Shown: positions 1 through 8,915 of the stretch, piece by piece | How positions within the stretch are numbered: position 1 is the first letter of the stretch | Layout: every line of letters begins with the position of its first letter | NCBI RefSeq assembly: GCF_003032475.1 | Contig: NZ_CP028369.1 | Coordinates: 5,704,001 to 5,768,000 of the forward strand | From: Streptomyces sp. P3 | GTDB lineage: Bacteria; Actinomycetota; Actinomycetes; Streptomycetales; Streptomycetaceae | Reading direction: 5' to 3' | DNA: 64,000 nucleotides | The notes under the pieces: model-generated | What the model was told of the DNA's origin: nothing | Databases searched by the model: none | The model's input: the letters and a program-made list of their open reading frames with translations, nothing else | Translations under genes and position numbers: made by a program

Positions 1-338
1 TTGGCGATGCCCAGCCCCACGTGCTTGGCGAAGCGCTGCTCGTCGGACATGTCGGCGGCCAGGCCGGCGCCCCACACGAACACGAACTCCCGGTTGAACG
101 CCTTGCGCCGGAAGATCGGCCCGAGCTGACCGGCGTAGCGCAGGGAGTCCTGCATGGGAGTGCGCCGGCTCGCGCCCAGGACGTCGCCCAGTAGGGGGAG
201 CCGGTGCGCCGGGTGCGGAATGCGGTGCAGTTCGGGCCACCCGAGCTCCGCGCCGCGGAACCCTTTCGGCAGCGCGTCGGGCGCGGCCGTCCCCGTTCCC
301 CTCGCGGCCGTCTTCCCCGTCGTCCCCGTCTCCGCCAT
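1..338 (-). CDS. CYP102-type cytochrome P450 (N-terminal part, cut by window edge)
   Basis: Only the first 112 codons are present. After a low-complexity Gly/Thr/Ala start the protein reads IPHPAHRLPLLGDVLG and later QLGPIFRRKAF and FAKHVGLGIA, the pattern of the N-terminus of self-sufficient P450/P450-reductase fusions (CYP102 family, fatty-acid hydroxylases). The haem-binding cysteine and any reductase part lie outside the window, so the fusion is inferred. ATG at 338-336 has an AAGGGAGAT ribosome site. A TetR gene lies divergently 107 bp away, the usual arrangement for CYP102 genes and their repressors, which suggests lipid- or xenobiotic-responsive control. Confidence 0.8.
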   Translation of the reverse strand, partial: MAETGTTGKTAARGTGTAAPDALPKGFRGAELGWPELHRIPHPAHRLPLLGDVLGASRRTPMQDSLRYAGQLGPIFRRKAFNREFVFVWGAGLAADMSDEQRFAKHVGLGIA

Positions 339-445
339 GACGCGATCTCCCTTGATGCACCGGCAGGTTGAGCATGTTGTACGTGGGTTCAATAGCACGC
401 CCAGTCTGGTCCCGCCGTCGAGCGGGCGTCAAGTAAGGTGCGAGG

Positions 446-1060
446 ATGGCCGCGAACCAGGGCGAGCGCACCCGGCGCCGACTCAGCACCGGGGAGCGCA
501 GGGAACAACTGCTGTCGGTGGGCGCGCGGCTGTTCTCGGAGAGCCCCTACGACGAGGTGTGGATCGAGCAGGTGGCCGAGATCGCGGGTGTCTCCCGCGG
601 GCTGCTGTACCACTACTTCCCCACCAAGCGGGACTTCTTCGCGGCGGTCGTCGAGCGCGAGAGCGAGCGGATGCTGCGCATGACGGCGGCCGTCCCCGGC
701 GTCCCGGTCCGCGAGCAACTGGCCACCGGGCTCGACGCCTACCTGGAGTACGTGGAGACCCACGCGCACGGCTACCGCGCCTTCCATCGTGCGGACGCCG
801 CAGGTGACCGAGGCGTGCGCACGGTCTACCGGCGGGCGCTGGCGGCGCAGGAGCGCCAGATCCTGGCCGCCCTCGGCGTCGACCCCGAGTTCGGCCCGGT
901 GTTCGAGCAACGCCCCGAGGTTCGGCTGGCGGTGCGCGGCTGGCTGGCGTTCACCACGGCGGTGTGCCTGGAGTGGCTGCGCGGCGCGGACCTGTCGCGG
1001 GAGCAGGTCAGGGATCTGTGCGCACGGGCGCTGCTGGGGGTCATCGCACCTGCGGCGTGA
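446..1060 (+). CDS. TetR/AcrR family transcriptional regulator
   Basis: A 204-residue regulator of normal TetR length. The N-terminal helix-turn-helix lies at about residues 35-62, with the typical IAGVSRGLLYHYFPTKRDFF run. The C-terminal part (about 75-200) is an all-helical ligand pocket without recognisable ligand-specific residues. It is divergent from the CYP102-type P450 start at 338, so it most likely represses that gene and itself from the 107-bp shared region. I see no strong palindrome there. Ligand unknown; a fatty acid would fit the partner. Confidence 0.88.
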   Translation: MAANQGERTRRRLSTGERREQLLSVGARLFSESPYDEVWIEQVAEIAGVSRGLLYHYFPTKRDFFAAVVERESERMLRMTAAVPGVPVREQLATGLDAYLEYVETHAHGYRAFHRADAAGDRGVRTVYRRALAAQERQILAALGVDPEFGPVFEQRPEVRLAVRGWLAFTTAVCLEWLRGADLSREQVRDLCARALLGVIAPAA

Positions 1061-1120
1061 TCTGCCCCCTGACGGCGAAGGGCGCGGCCGCGGCGGTTGG
1101 CGCACGAGCGGATCTCCGCT

Positions 1121-1142
1121 AGGTTAGGCAAGCCTTACCTTA
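1121..1142 (+). promoter_or_regulatory. Iron box (DmdR1/IdeR-type operator)
   Basis: AGGTTAGGCAAGCCTTACCT (1121-1140) is a near-perfect inverted repeat. The 19-mer TTAGGCAAGCCTTACCTTA at 1124-1142 matches the actinobacterial iron-box pattern (TTAGGTTAGGCTcACCTAA) at most positions. It abuts the AGGAGG ribosome site of the DUF2470 gene, so a bound repressor would block transcription at or just after the start. Iron-dependent repression of the next gene is inferred from this. Confidence 0.85.
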
Positions 1143-1154
1143 GGAGGTTCCAGT

Positions 1155-1883
1155 ATGGGTGACGACCAGAGTTGGGCGGCCGTGCCTGCCGCCGCCGAGC
1201 GCGCCCGCTCGGTGCTCGCGGCCTCGTGGTCCTGCGTGGTGACCGCGGACGGCGGGCGCGAGGAGTTCGTCGGCGCGCACACCGTCGACGACGGCGGCCG
1301 GGTGACCCTGCGGGTGCCCGAGGACGGCGCCCTGCGCACGGCCGCGATCTGCGCGCCCCGCGGCGAGCCGGCCGCGGTGCTGGAGTTCGCCGACGTCGCA
1401 CCCGTCCCGGTGCGCGGCCGAATCCGTGCCCGGCTCTGGCTGGCCGGCTGGTTCGCCCCCGAGGAGAGCGGCCTCGCCTTCCACGCCACGCGCGTCGTGC
1501 TGAAGGAGGGCACCGACGCGGTGGTCGTCGACCTCGCCGAGTTCGCCGCCGCCACGCCCGATCCGCTCGCCACCGCCGAGGCGCACCTGCTCACCCATCT
1601 CGCCGACGCCCATCCCGACGCCGTGGAGCGGCTGACCCGGCTCGTCCGGTCCGACAGCCTGCACGGCGCCGTCCGGGTCCGGCCGCTCGCCGTCGACCGG
1701 CACGGACTGACGCTGCGCATCGAACGCGCCCGCGCCCACGGCGACGTACGCCTGCCCTTCCACGCGCCGGCCGACGACGTCTCCCAGCTCACCGAGCGCA
1801 TGCACGTGCTGCTCACCCGGGCGGCCGCCGCGTCCTGCCCCCGCGCCGCCCTACAGCGGCAGCGCGCAGACGGCGACGGCTGA
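1155..1883 (+). CDS. DUF2470 domain protein, iron-regulated (haem-iron utilisation-like)
   Basis: A 242-residue soluble protein. Its last ~85 residues (HLADAHPDAVERLTRLV, then GLTLRIERARAHGDVRLPF) have the DUF2470 pattern found at the end of HugZ/PNPOx-type haem-utilisation proteins. Residues 1-140 resemble the degenerate flavin-oxidoreductase-like barrel that usually precedes it. ATG 1155 follows AGGAGG by 7 bases. The iron box directly upstream makes a role in iron or haem metabolism likely; the reaction is unknown. The 3' end overlaps the convergent lactonase gene by 33 bp. Confidence 0.82.
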   Translation: MGDDQSWAAVPAAAERARSVLAASWSCVVTADGGREEFVGAHTVDDGGRVTLRVPEDGALRTAAICAPRGEPAAVLEFADVAPVPVRGRIRARLWLAGWFAPEESGLAFHATRVVLKEGTDAVVVDLAEFAAATPDPLATAEAHLLTHLADAHPDAVERLTRLVRSDSLHGAVRVRPLAVDRHGLTLRIERARAHGDVRLPFHAPADDVSQLTERMHVLLTRAAAASCPRAALQRQRADGDG

Positions 1884-3137
1884 CGCGAACGGCTCGCCGG
1901 CGAGCCGCAGTTCACCTTTCGCGTCCACCCGGAAGACGCTGACCGTGCCGGACCGCTGGTTGGCGGCGAACAGCAGGCCGCCGTCCGGCGAGAGGGCGAT
2001 CTGGCGCGGGAAGTCCCCTTCCACCGGCACCGTGCCGAGCAGGCGCAGCCGGGCCCCGTCCTGCTCCACGGCGTAGCGCGCGAGGCTGTTGTCGCCTCGG
2101 TTGGCGAGGAAGGCGAACCGGCCGTCCGGTGTCAGGGCGGGCTGGGCCGGGTAGTTGACGTCCGCCCTCGCGCCCGTGGACTGCGGCCGGCCGATCGTCA
2201 GCCGGCCGCTCGACGCGTCGTAGGCGCAGACCGCGAGGGTGTCGTCGGCCTCGTTCGCCAGGTACGCGTAGCGGCCTCCCGGGTGGAACACGAGATGGCG
2301 CGGACCGGCGCCCGCCCGGGTGTGCGCCTGCGCGACCTCGGTGAGCGTGCCCGCCTCCTCGTCCAGCCGGTAGCTGTACACCGTGTCCGTGCCGAAGTCG
2401 ACGGCGATCACATGGCCGCCGTCCGGGGCGGTGATGAACTGGTGCGCATGCGGGCCCTGTTGACCGCGACGGGGCGCCGGACGCCGGTGCGTGACGTGAT
2501 CCGTGCGTTCGCCGGGCGCCCCCGAGGCGGTGATCGGGTGCACGGTCACGCTCCCCGAGCCGTAGTCGGCGCTCAGCAGCCACCGGCCACTCGGATGGAC
2601 CGACACATGGCAGGTGTGCGCCCCGCCGGTGGCCCTGCTGCCCAGCACCGTCCGGTCGGCGAGCCGTACGGCGGTCACCGCGCCCCGCTCGCGTTCGTCG
2701 ACCGCGTACAGCGTGCCGCCGTCCGGATGCACCGCGAGGTACGACGGGTCCGTGACGCCGGTGATCGTGCCGCCCCCGGTGATCCGCCCGGAAGCGGGGT
2801 CGTACGAGGCGACGCCGATGCCCTTCCCGCCACCCTCGGCGGAGGTGTACGTGCCCAGGTACAGCGGGCGGGGACCGGAGGCGCCCGGCGTGGACCCCGG
2901 TGTGGTCGCGGGGGCGGCCGACGGCGACGGCCGCGCGGGCGGTGCGGCCTGCGGGGCCTCCCGCGCGGACGCCGGGGCGCCGCCGCCGTCCCCGTCGCCC
3001 GCGCAGCCGGCCAGGGCCGACGCCGCCGCAGCGCCGCCGAGCGCGGAGACGAAGCGGCGCCGGCTCCAGCCCCGGCCGCCGTCGGCTCCGCCGGAGCGGG
3101 GAGACCCCCCGCGCGCCGTGCCCGTACCGCTGCCCAT
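1851..3137 (-). CDS. Lactonase family (7-bladed beta-propeller) lipoprotein
   Basis: A 428-residue protein. The N-terminus carries a twin-arginine-like stretch (SRRRFVSALGG) and a lipobox ending SALAGC at about residue 45, followed by a Pro/Ala-rich linker, so export and lipid anchoring outside the membrane are expected. From about residue 85 repeated motifs such as SYLAVHPDGGTLYAV, HVSVHPSGRWLL and PALTPDGRFAFLAN form the lactonase-type propeller (6-phosphogluconolactonase family, Pfam Lactonase). Because it is secreted, action on intracellular 6-phosphogluconolactone is unlikely; an extracellular sugar lactone is a guess. ATG 3137 is chosen because it immediately precedes the signal; the frame is open far upstream. 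Confidence 0.85.
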   Translation of the reverse strand: MGSGTGTARGGSPRSGGADGGRGWSRRRFVSALGGAAAASALAGCAGDGDGGGAPASAREAPQAAPPARPSPSAAPATTPGSTPGASGPRPLYLGTYTSAEGGGKGIGVASYDPASGRITGGGTITGVTDPSYLAVHPDGGTLYAVDERERGAVTAVRLADRTVLGSRATGGAHTCHVSVHPSGRWLLSADYGSGSVTVHPITASGAPGERTDHVTHRRPAPRRGQQGPHAHQFITAPDGGHVIAVDFGTDTVYSYRLDEEAGTLTEVAQAHTRAGAGPRHLVFHPGGRYAYLANEADDTLAVCAYDASSGRLTIGRPQSTGARADVNYPAQPALTPDGRFAFLANRGDNSLARYAVEQDGARLRLLGTVPVEGDFPRQIALSPDGGLLFAANQRSGTVSVFRVDAKGELRLAGEPFASAVAVCALPL

Positions 3138-3247
3138 GCCTCGCACCTGCCGTCGTCGTCCGCCCGCGTCGTGACAGCCACCTTGACCCGGACCGCCGCC
3201 GAACGCAAAAGCACGGTGCGGCCGGGGCCGACGGCGGGGGAACGGGG

Positions 3248-4291
3248 CTACCAGTCTCCGTCCTGCACCGGGCTGCCCGGCGTGTCCTTCAGGTGCTGCA
3301 CCTGGCCGGGGGCGGGCGGTTCCCACGGGTCCAGGTCGTCGCCGATCCATTCGCCGACCGGCCGCACCGCGCCCAGGGTGTCGCTCGGGGCGACGTCCTG
3401 CGCGTCGTCGTCGTAGTAGTCGAACCACGGCAGTCCCGCCCTGGTGTACGCGGCGCGGTCGACCGGCGAAGGCGGTGGCTCCTCGCCGGTGATCCGGCGC
3501 CACTCCGGCGGCGTCACCAGATGCACGAAGACCCGGGCGGCGGGTTTTGTCGCGTAGTGCGCGAGCGGACGCTCGTCCCGGTAGACCTCCTGGCGCATCG
3601 AACCGCCCACCCCGAGGCCCATCGCGGCGGCCGCCCGGGCCCGCGGCGCCCCGCCCGGACGAGGTGCCGCGCTCGCCGTCGGGGCCGCGGGCGGCAGGCT
3701 GCCGAACACCCCGCCGATCAGGTCCTGTGTCAGTGGGATGCGGCGGCTGCGCTCGGTCTCCCGCCACTCGGCGCGCCGATGCTCCTCCAGCGGGAACGAC
3801 TGCAGCTGCACCCCGCCCCACACCTCCTCGCCGGTGACCTGGCCCTCGACGGTCGCGCCCAGGCCCAGCGGCACCGCGACGAACTGGCGCACCGTGCCGC
3901 TGCCGGAGTTGATGCCGTCCAGCCAGGGCTGGCGGGGGAGCGCCACGTAGTTCTGCGGGTCCCGGGAGAGCCGGTCGCTCCACGGCCTGCCGGAGACCGC
4001 GCACACCTTGCCCGCCCCGACCTGCAGCGCGGCCGGTTCCGAGGACGACGCGAAGCTCAGCCACATCGCCTCGCGCAGGTACATCGGCAGCATCACGCCC
4101 CCGCGCGCCAGCCACTCGGCGGGCACGGAGTCGGCGTGGTCGCGGACCCGCCGCACCGGGAACGCACCGAGGCCGGGCGGCAGGTCGTGGGTGCCCTTCT
4201 CCGGCAGTCGCAGGGTCCGCATGAACCGCACCGCCACCCCGCCCGGCAGCCGCAGCATGTCCCCGTCGATCCGCACGGTGGTGTCGGTCAT
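3248..4291 (-). CDS. Conserved hypothetical protein, cytoplasmic
   Basis: 347 residues, no signal peptide and no membrane span. I recognise no domain. Visible features are an N-terminal beta-rich half with Trp/Pro motifs (YLREAMWLSF, RQPWLDGINSGSG), a low-complexity Ala/Pro/Arg stretch at about 200-222, and an acidic C-terminus rich in Trp and Asp (WFDYYDDDAQD, DDLDPWEPP). It starts 28 bp after the FUSC gene on the same strand, so the two are probably one transcript. The lactonase-like gene follows after 110 bp. Function unknown. Confidence 0.7.
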   Translation of the reverse strand: MTDTTVRIDGDMLRLPGGVAVRFMRTLRLPEKGTHDLPPGLGAFPVRRVRDHADSVPAEWLARGGVMLPMYLREAMWLSFASSSEPAALQVGAGKVCAVSGRPWSDRLSRDPQNYVALPRQPWLDGINSGSGTVRQFVAVPLGLGATVEGQVTGEEVWGGVQLQSFPLEEHRRAEWRETERSRRIPLTQDLIGGVFGSLPPAAPTASAAPRPGGAPRARAAAAMGLGVGGSMRQEVYRDERPLAHYATKPAARVFVHLVTPPEWRRITGEEPPPSPVDRAAYTRAGLPWFDYYDDDAQDVAPSDTLGAVRPVGEWIGDDLDPWEPPAPGQVQHLKDTPGSPVQDGDW

Positions 4292-4319
4292 GCGTGTGCT
4301 CCCCTCGTCGTGGTGTACG

Positions 4320-5573
4320 TCACTGGGAACGACGTGCGGTGGTGCTCCGGTTCCGCCACGGCCGGAACCGGCCGCGCAGCCGCTGCCTCAGCCGGTGCAG
4401 CCACGGACGGCGCTCACGCTGTTCCCGGCTGTTGCGGTCCAGCTCCTCCAGCAGGCGCCGGGTGCGGTGCTCGGTGTCGAGCTCGTCGATGATGCGGTCG
4501 ACCTCGGTGAGCATCGCGCCGTGCAGCTGCCACTGGCGGGCGTCGTGCTGGAGCTGTTCGAGCAGGAGCTGGGCGAGCTTGTCCCGGGTCGCCGCGGCCT
4601 GCCGCAGCTCGGCGGTGAGCCGGGACTCGGCGGCGTCCGCGTTCTGGCTGACCTGCGTGGTCACCAGCACCGCGAAGCTGACCACCGCGTCGGCCATCTC
4701 CGACAGCAGCCGTTCGACCACCTCCCCCGTCCCGGCGGGGAACAGCGGCTCCGGCTCCCGCTGCTTGGCCAGGTCGGTGAAGGTACGGGCGAGCACCCGG
4801 AGCACGACCGTGCAGATCTCCAGCGTGTCCAGGCCGGTGCGCAGCACCACCCGGTGCAGCAGCCCCTCCCGGACGCGGGGGTTGAGCCGCAGGCTGTCCT
4901 CTGCCTGCCGCAGCGCCGCGTCCACCTCGACGATGTCGTGGTCCAGCCGGCGTGCCTCGTGCAGCCGTTCGGCCGCCCGTTCGTACGGGGTGCGGCCGGC
5001 GGCCTCGTCGCCGATGCGCAGCATCAGCTGCCGCAGCCGGCGGGCCAGCCCCTCGATCGACTCGCCCGCCTCCTCCACCCACACCGGAGGCGGCAGCAGC
5101 AGGTTGCAGCCGAGTCCCACGAACGCGCCGATCAGGGTCTCCACCACCCGCGACCACGCCGTGTCCCCGACGGTGGTCACGCCGAGCACCAGCATGGCGC
5201 TGATCGCCACCTCGGGCACGTACTCGTCGACCCGCACCAGATGCCCCACCGCCAGCGAGGCCACGATCAGCAGCCCGAGGCTCCACCAGGTCAGACCCAC
5301 CAGAAGACTGAAGGCGATGGCCACGAGGACGCCGGCCACCACCGCGTTCACCCGGCGGATGCCGTTGGTCAGCGTCGCGTACAGGGTGACCTGCACGACC
5401 AGCAGCGCGGTCAGCGGCGCGGTCAGCGGCAGCGCCTCGGGGCTCAGGCGCAGCGCGAGGACATAGGCGAGGGTGGCCGCGGCGGCCGACCGCAGCGCCT
5501 GGACGACGACGGGGTCCCGGTGGCGCTGTACCAGCCGCACCAGCGGCGCCGCTCGCTCACGTACTTCTCGCAT
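4320..5573 (-). CDS. FUSC / aromatic acid exporter-like membrane protein
   Basis: 417 residues from the preferred ATG at 5573, which has purine-rich sequence ending TTGAGG just upstream; an in-frame ATG at 5702 is less likely. Residues ~20-150 hold about six hydrophobic segments (ATLAYVLALRL, LTALLVVQVTLYATL, VAIAFSLLVGLTWWSLG), the half-bundle of the ArAE/FUSC families. The C-terminal ~240 residues are soluble, Arg/Glu-rich and probably coiled-coil. Role inferred as efflux of aromatic acids or membrane-stress relief. Likely co-transcribed with the hypothetical gene at 3248-4291. Confidence 0.78.
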   Translation of the reverse strand: MREVRERAAPLVRLVQRHRDPVVVQALRSAAAATLAYVLALRLSPEALPLTAPLTALLVVQVTLYATLTNGIRRVNAVVAGVLVAIAFSLLVGLTWWSLGLLIVASLAVGHLVRVDEYVPEVAISAMLVLGVTTVGDTAWSRVVETLIGAFVGLGCNLLLPPPVWVEEAGESIEGLARRLRQLMLRIGDEAAGRTPYERAAERLHEARRLDHDIVEVDAALRQAEDSLRLNPRVREGLLHRVVLRTGLDTLEICTVVLRVLARTFTDLAKQREPEPLFPAGTGEVVERLLSEMADAVVSFAVLVTTQVSQNADAAESRLTAELRQAAATRDKLAQLLLEQLQHDARQWQLHGAMLTEVDRIIDELDTEHRTRRLLEELDRNSREQRERRPWLHRLRQRLRGRFRPWRNRSTTARRSQ

Positions 5574-5787
5574 CCTCAAGTCCCGTTCCCCTTCCCCGCC
5601 GCCTCGAACGTTTCCGCGGCGCCGCGCGCGTCGCGCCGCGGAAACGGCCGCTTCGGCGACCGGATTCCCCGGCCGCGGACAGTCTGATCGATCAATGTCC
5701 ATTCAGGACGATGGCTGTCCGCAAGTGTGCCTAGATTGTTCTCGGCGGCCGGAAGAACGCCGGCCGCGGGAGACGAGGGGGAGACGC

Positions 5788-6390
5788 ATGACGGACAAGG
5801 CCGGCCCGGTCGGGGTCGAGGTCCTCACCCAGGCGCACGCCTACCTGCGCGAGGTCGTCGCGGGCGTCGGGGACGGACAGTGGGGCAGACCGACACCGTG
5901 CGCCGGATGGACGGCACGGCAGGTGCTCAACCACGCCCGCATCGACCAGCAGGGCTACGGTCTGGCGCTCAGCGGCGGCCGGCCCGACAGCGATCCGTTC
6001 CACCCGGCCGACGCCCTCGACGGCGACCCGGCGGCCGAACTGGACAAGGTACTCGACATGGTGGCCGAGGCCTACGCGGCGCTGCCCGCGGACACGAAGG
6101 AGGCGCCGACGCCGCTCGGCCCGCTGCCCCTGCGGATCGCCCTCGGAGCCGCCGCCATGGATGCCGCCGTGCACGCCTGGGACATCGCCGTCGCCACCGG
6201 TCAGGACCGCCCGCTGCCGGTGGAAACGGCCGAGGGCATCAGGCCGGCGGCCGACCGGCTCGTGAACCACCTGCGCGACGCCTACCAGGTCTTCGCCCCG
6301 GCCGGAGAGCCCGCGCCGGACCACGACCCCGCGCAGGCGCTGCTGGCCTTCCTCGGCCGCGACCCGCACTGGACCGCCGCCGCGCGCTGA
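5788..6390 (+). CDS. TIGR03086-type maleylpyruvate isomerase N-terminal domain protein
   Basis: 200 residues; start ATG 5788 follows GAGGGGGAG. The pattern PTPCAGWTARQVLNHA near residue 40 and AAAMDAAVHAWDIAVATGQ near residue 125 are hallmarks of the DinB-like/mycothiol-dependent maleylpyruvate isomerase N-terminal superfamily. The conserved histidines in LNHA and AVHAWD are candidate metal ligands. Members are thought to be mycothiol-dependent transferases; the substrate here is unknown. The gene stands alone, with its own start region divergent from FUSC. Confidence 0.8.
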   Translation: MTDKAGPVGVEVLTQAHAYLREVVAGVGDGQWGRPTPCAGWTARQVLNHARIDQQGYGLALSGGRPDSDPFHPADALDGDPAAELDKVLDMVAEAYAALPADTKEAPTPLGPLPLRIALGAAAMDAAVHAWDIAVATGQDRPLPVETAEGIRPAADRLVNHLRDAYQVFAPAGEPAPDHDPAQALLAFLGRDPHWTAAAR

Positions 6391-6510
6391 AGCGGCGCCC
6401 GCCCGCTCCCGTACGGCCCGCCGCCAGGTCCCCGCGAACGGCCGGACGGGAGCCGCGCCCGAGCCGCTCCTTCCGCCGTGCCCTGCGCGGCCGGAACGGT
6501 TCGGCCCGGC

Positions 6511-7110
6511 TCACCCGTGGACCGGATGCGCCGCCTGCCAGGCCAGCCGCAGATCCGCGCCCTCCCCGACGGCCGTGAGGAACTCGTCCAGATCGAGGAA
6601 CTCCCGCCACACCGGACGGCCGCCCGCCCGCGCCAGCTCCGCCACGACCCGATCCTCCAGATCCGCGACCCGCTTGTTCTTCCACACCTTGTCGGCCAGG
6701 CTCACCAGCAGGTCTTCCACCGCCACGCCCGGGGCCGCCCAGGAGGCGTGGGTCGCGGCGAACCGCGCCCGCTCGGCGGGCACCCCGTGGGCCAGCAGCA
6801 GCGCACGCCCCGCCTCCTCGTGCCGCGTGCCCGGTCCGGACAGCTCCTCGGGGTGCAGCGTCTTGCCGATGTCGTGCGTGGCCGCGCCGAACAGCACCGC
6901 CTCCCGGTCCACGGGCAGTCGCGGGCAGTGCCGGGCGACCCGGTCGACGAGCCGGGCGGCGACGTCGTGGACCGCTCTGAGGTGCGCCACCAACCGGGGC
7001 GGTGCGCCGGTCACGTCCAGCAGCCGCGCCGCTTCCGACGGCATCGGGCGCAGCACGGGGTCCGAGGTGTCGTCCGAGGCGATGGACCGGACGGTCCAGA
7101 CGGTGGTCAT
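6511..7110 (-). CDS. HD domain-containing protein (putative phosphohydrolase)
   Basis: 199 residues. The metal-binding HD signature is visible: RAVHDVAARLVDRV with the first histidine, GAATHDIGKTLHP with the HD pair, then RHEEAG and FAATHASW with further histidines, and a closing aspartate in LVSLADKVWKNKR. This order matches small HDIG-type phosphohydrolases (nucleotide or phosphate-ester substrates). No fused effector domain. Convergent with the preceding gene across 120 bp. Confidence 0.82.
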   Translation of the reverse strand: MTTVWTVRSIASDDTSDPVLRPMPSEAARLLDVTGAPPRLVAHLRAVHDVAARLVDRVARHCPRLPVDREAVLFGAATHDIGKTLHPEELSGPGTRHEEAGRALLLAHGVPAERARFAATHASWAAPGVAVEDLLVSLADKVWKNKRVADLEDRVVAELARAGGRPVWREFLDLDEFLTAVGEGADLRLAWQAAHPVHG

Positions 7111-7604
7111 CGTGCCAGCCTAACGACGACCACGGCGGCCGGAAGGCGTCCGCACTCGCCGTCCGCACCCCAACTGCCGCCCGGAAAAGGGCTCGTGCCG
7201 GGCGTACGGCGGCGCATCCGGGACGCGTTGCGTACGCGGGACCTGGCCGCGGCGCGGGGCCGGCGACCGGATCTCGGCGACATCCAAAAGGACGAGGCGT
7301 TCCGGGCGGCTCCCCGGGAGGCCGAAGGCCGGGCCGTGTCGACGGGTCCGCCCGGCTGCGGCTCGCACTCCACCGCGCCTGCCTCTGCCTGATCATGTTC
7401 GTCGAGACCGTTCCCCGGGCGGTCGGCGCGGACCGCGACCGTCGGACGCAGGAGGCCGTCGCCCCGGAGCCGTCGCCGCGCTGCAGGGGATCGCCGAGAC
7501 GGACGTCTCTTAGCTCACATCGTGAACTAAGGGTTGGACGAATATCGCGTCGTGCCTGTCGACGGAGGTATGTTGCAGGTCGGGCAGGGCTCGGAGGGAG
7601 CGAC
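7111..7604 (+). other. Intergenic region upstream of ROK regulator
   Basis: Divergent spacer between the HD gene and the ROK regulator. The only clear element is the 23-bp inverted repeat at 7509-7531, listed separately. I find no convincing small gene, terminator or RNA in the remainder. Confidence 0.5.
7509..7531 (+). promoter_or_regulatory. 23-bp inverted repeat, likely ROK operator
   Basis: Two-part palindrome with outer arms CTTAG/CTAAG and inner arms TCAC/GTGA around a 3-base centre; only one symmetric position pair outside the centre is mismatched. It lies 74 bp upstream of the ROK start codon. A TTAG-to-CTAA palindrome ahead of a ROK gene suits autoregulation and control of a sugar regulon; the assignment is inferred. 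Confidence 0.65.
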
Positions 7605-8915
7605 ATGACGGGGCGGAACGGGCGCACGGTACGTGACCTGAGGCGGGCCAACCGCACGGCGGTGCTGCAGCGGCTCTACTTCGACGGCCCGCTGAGCCGT
7701 TTCGAGCTCGGCCCGGCCACCGGTCTGAGCTCGGGCTCGATCAGCAACGTCGTCGCCGAACTGATCGCGGACGGACTGGTGGAGGAGGCCGGCAGCGTCG
7801 ACTCCGACGGAGGCCGCCCCCGCATCCTGTTGCGGGTGGCCCCCGGCAGCGGCCACATGATCGGCGTGGACGTCGGCGAGACCCGGGTGCGGATCGAGCT
7901 GTTCGACCTGACGCTGACCGAACTCGCGCGCGTGGAAAAGCCGTTGGAACCGCGGCGGTACGAGGTCGACGGCATCGTCGGCCACGTCCGCGACGGCGTG
8001 GCCGAGGTGCTGGCGGCGGCCTCCGTCGCCCCCGAACAGCTTCTCGGCGTCGGCATCGGCGTCCCCGGCATCGTCGAGCACACCCCCGGGCGCGGCGCGG
8101 TCGTGCACGGTCAGACCATCGGCTGGGACGCCGTCCCGCTGGAGGAGCTGCTGCGTGAGGGCTCTCTTCTCCCCGAGTCGGTCCCGTACTTCATCGACAA
8201 CGGCGCGAAGACCCTCGGCCAGGCCGAGATGTGGTTCGGCGGCGGACGCGGCGCGCACAACGCGGTCGTCGTCCTCTTCGGCTCGGGTGTCGGCGCCTGC
8301 CTCGTCACCTCCGAGGTCGAGCACGGCCGGGCGGTCGAGTGGGGGCACCTCACCGTACGGGTGCGCGGCCGCCGCTGCAGGTGCGGGGCCCTCGGCTGTC
8401 TGGAGGCGTACGCCGGTGCCGAAGCCCTGCTGGAGCGCTGGCGCGAGGCCGGCGGCCGGCCGCCGGAGGGCGTGGACGAGGAGACGGCGCTGACGGCGAT
8501 GCTCGCCGCCGCCTACCCGCCGGGCGGCGACACCCCCGACGGCGGAGGGCGGACCGCCGACCCGGTGGCACTCGCGGTGCTGGAGGAGACGGCGGAGTAC
8601 CTGGGCGCGGGCCTCTCCGACCTGATCAACCTGTTCCAGCCCGAGCGCATCCTCATCGGCGGCTGGGCCGGCCTGCAACTCGGGGCGCGGTTCCTGCCGG
8701 CCGTGCGCCGTCATGCCACCGCGTACGCGCTGCGCCACCCGGCGCAGAAGGTCGGTATCGAGCTCGGACGGCTCGGTCCCGACGCCGTCACCGTCGGCGC
8801 GGCGATCCTCCCGCTCGCCGACTTCTTCGCCCGCGGCGGCCGTCGCCCCGACCCCGCCCCCACCGGCCCGGCGCCCGCCTGGCGCACGGTGCTGGAGGAG
8901 CGCGCCCCACGCTGA
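7605..8915 (+). CDS. ROK family transcriptional regulator (sugar-responsive)
   Basis: 436 residues from ATG 7605 (ribosome site GGAGGGAG). The N-terminal winged helix at about 10-75 reads LSRFELGPATGLSSGSISNV. The ROK ATP/sugar-kinase-like fold follows: IGVDVGETRVRIEL (phosphate loop), GVGIGVPGIVEH, and near residue 260-285 the zinc-binding motif GHLTVRVRG followed by CRCGALGCLEAY with its cysteines intact. This matches repressor-type ROK proteins (NagC/XylR class) that sense a sugar or sugar phosphate. No transporter or sugar enzyme is adjacent, so its regulon is elsewhere. Likely autoregulated through 7509-7531. Confidence 0.9.
   Translation: MTGRNGRTVRDLRRANRTAVLQRLYFDGPLSRFELGPATGLSSGSISNVVAELIADGLVEEAGSVDSDGGRPRILLRVAPGSGHMIGVDVGETRVRIELFDLTLTELARVEKPLEPRRYEVDGIVGHVRDGVAEVLAAASVAPEQLLGVGIGVPGIVEHTPGRGAVVHGQTIGWDAVPLEELLREGSLLPESVPYFIDNGAKTLGQAEMWFGGGRGAHNAVVVLFGSGVGACLVTSEVEHGRAVEWGHLTVRVRGRRCRCGALGCLEAYAGAEALLERWREAGGRPPEGVDEETALTAMLAAAYPPGGDTPDGGGRTADPVALAVLEETAEYLGAGLSDLINLFQPERILIGGWAGLQLGARFLPAVRRHATAYALRHPAQKVGIELGRLGPDAVTVGAAILPLADFFARGGRRPDPAPTGPAPAWRTVLEERAPR

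Noticed and set aside
364..400. Possible TetR operator between the P450 and TetR genes (TTGA ... TCAA)
   Set aside because: Only the outer four bases pair; the interior does not form a palindrome, so I do not report it as an operator.
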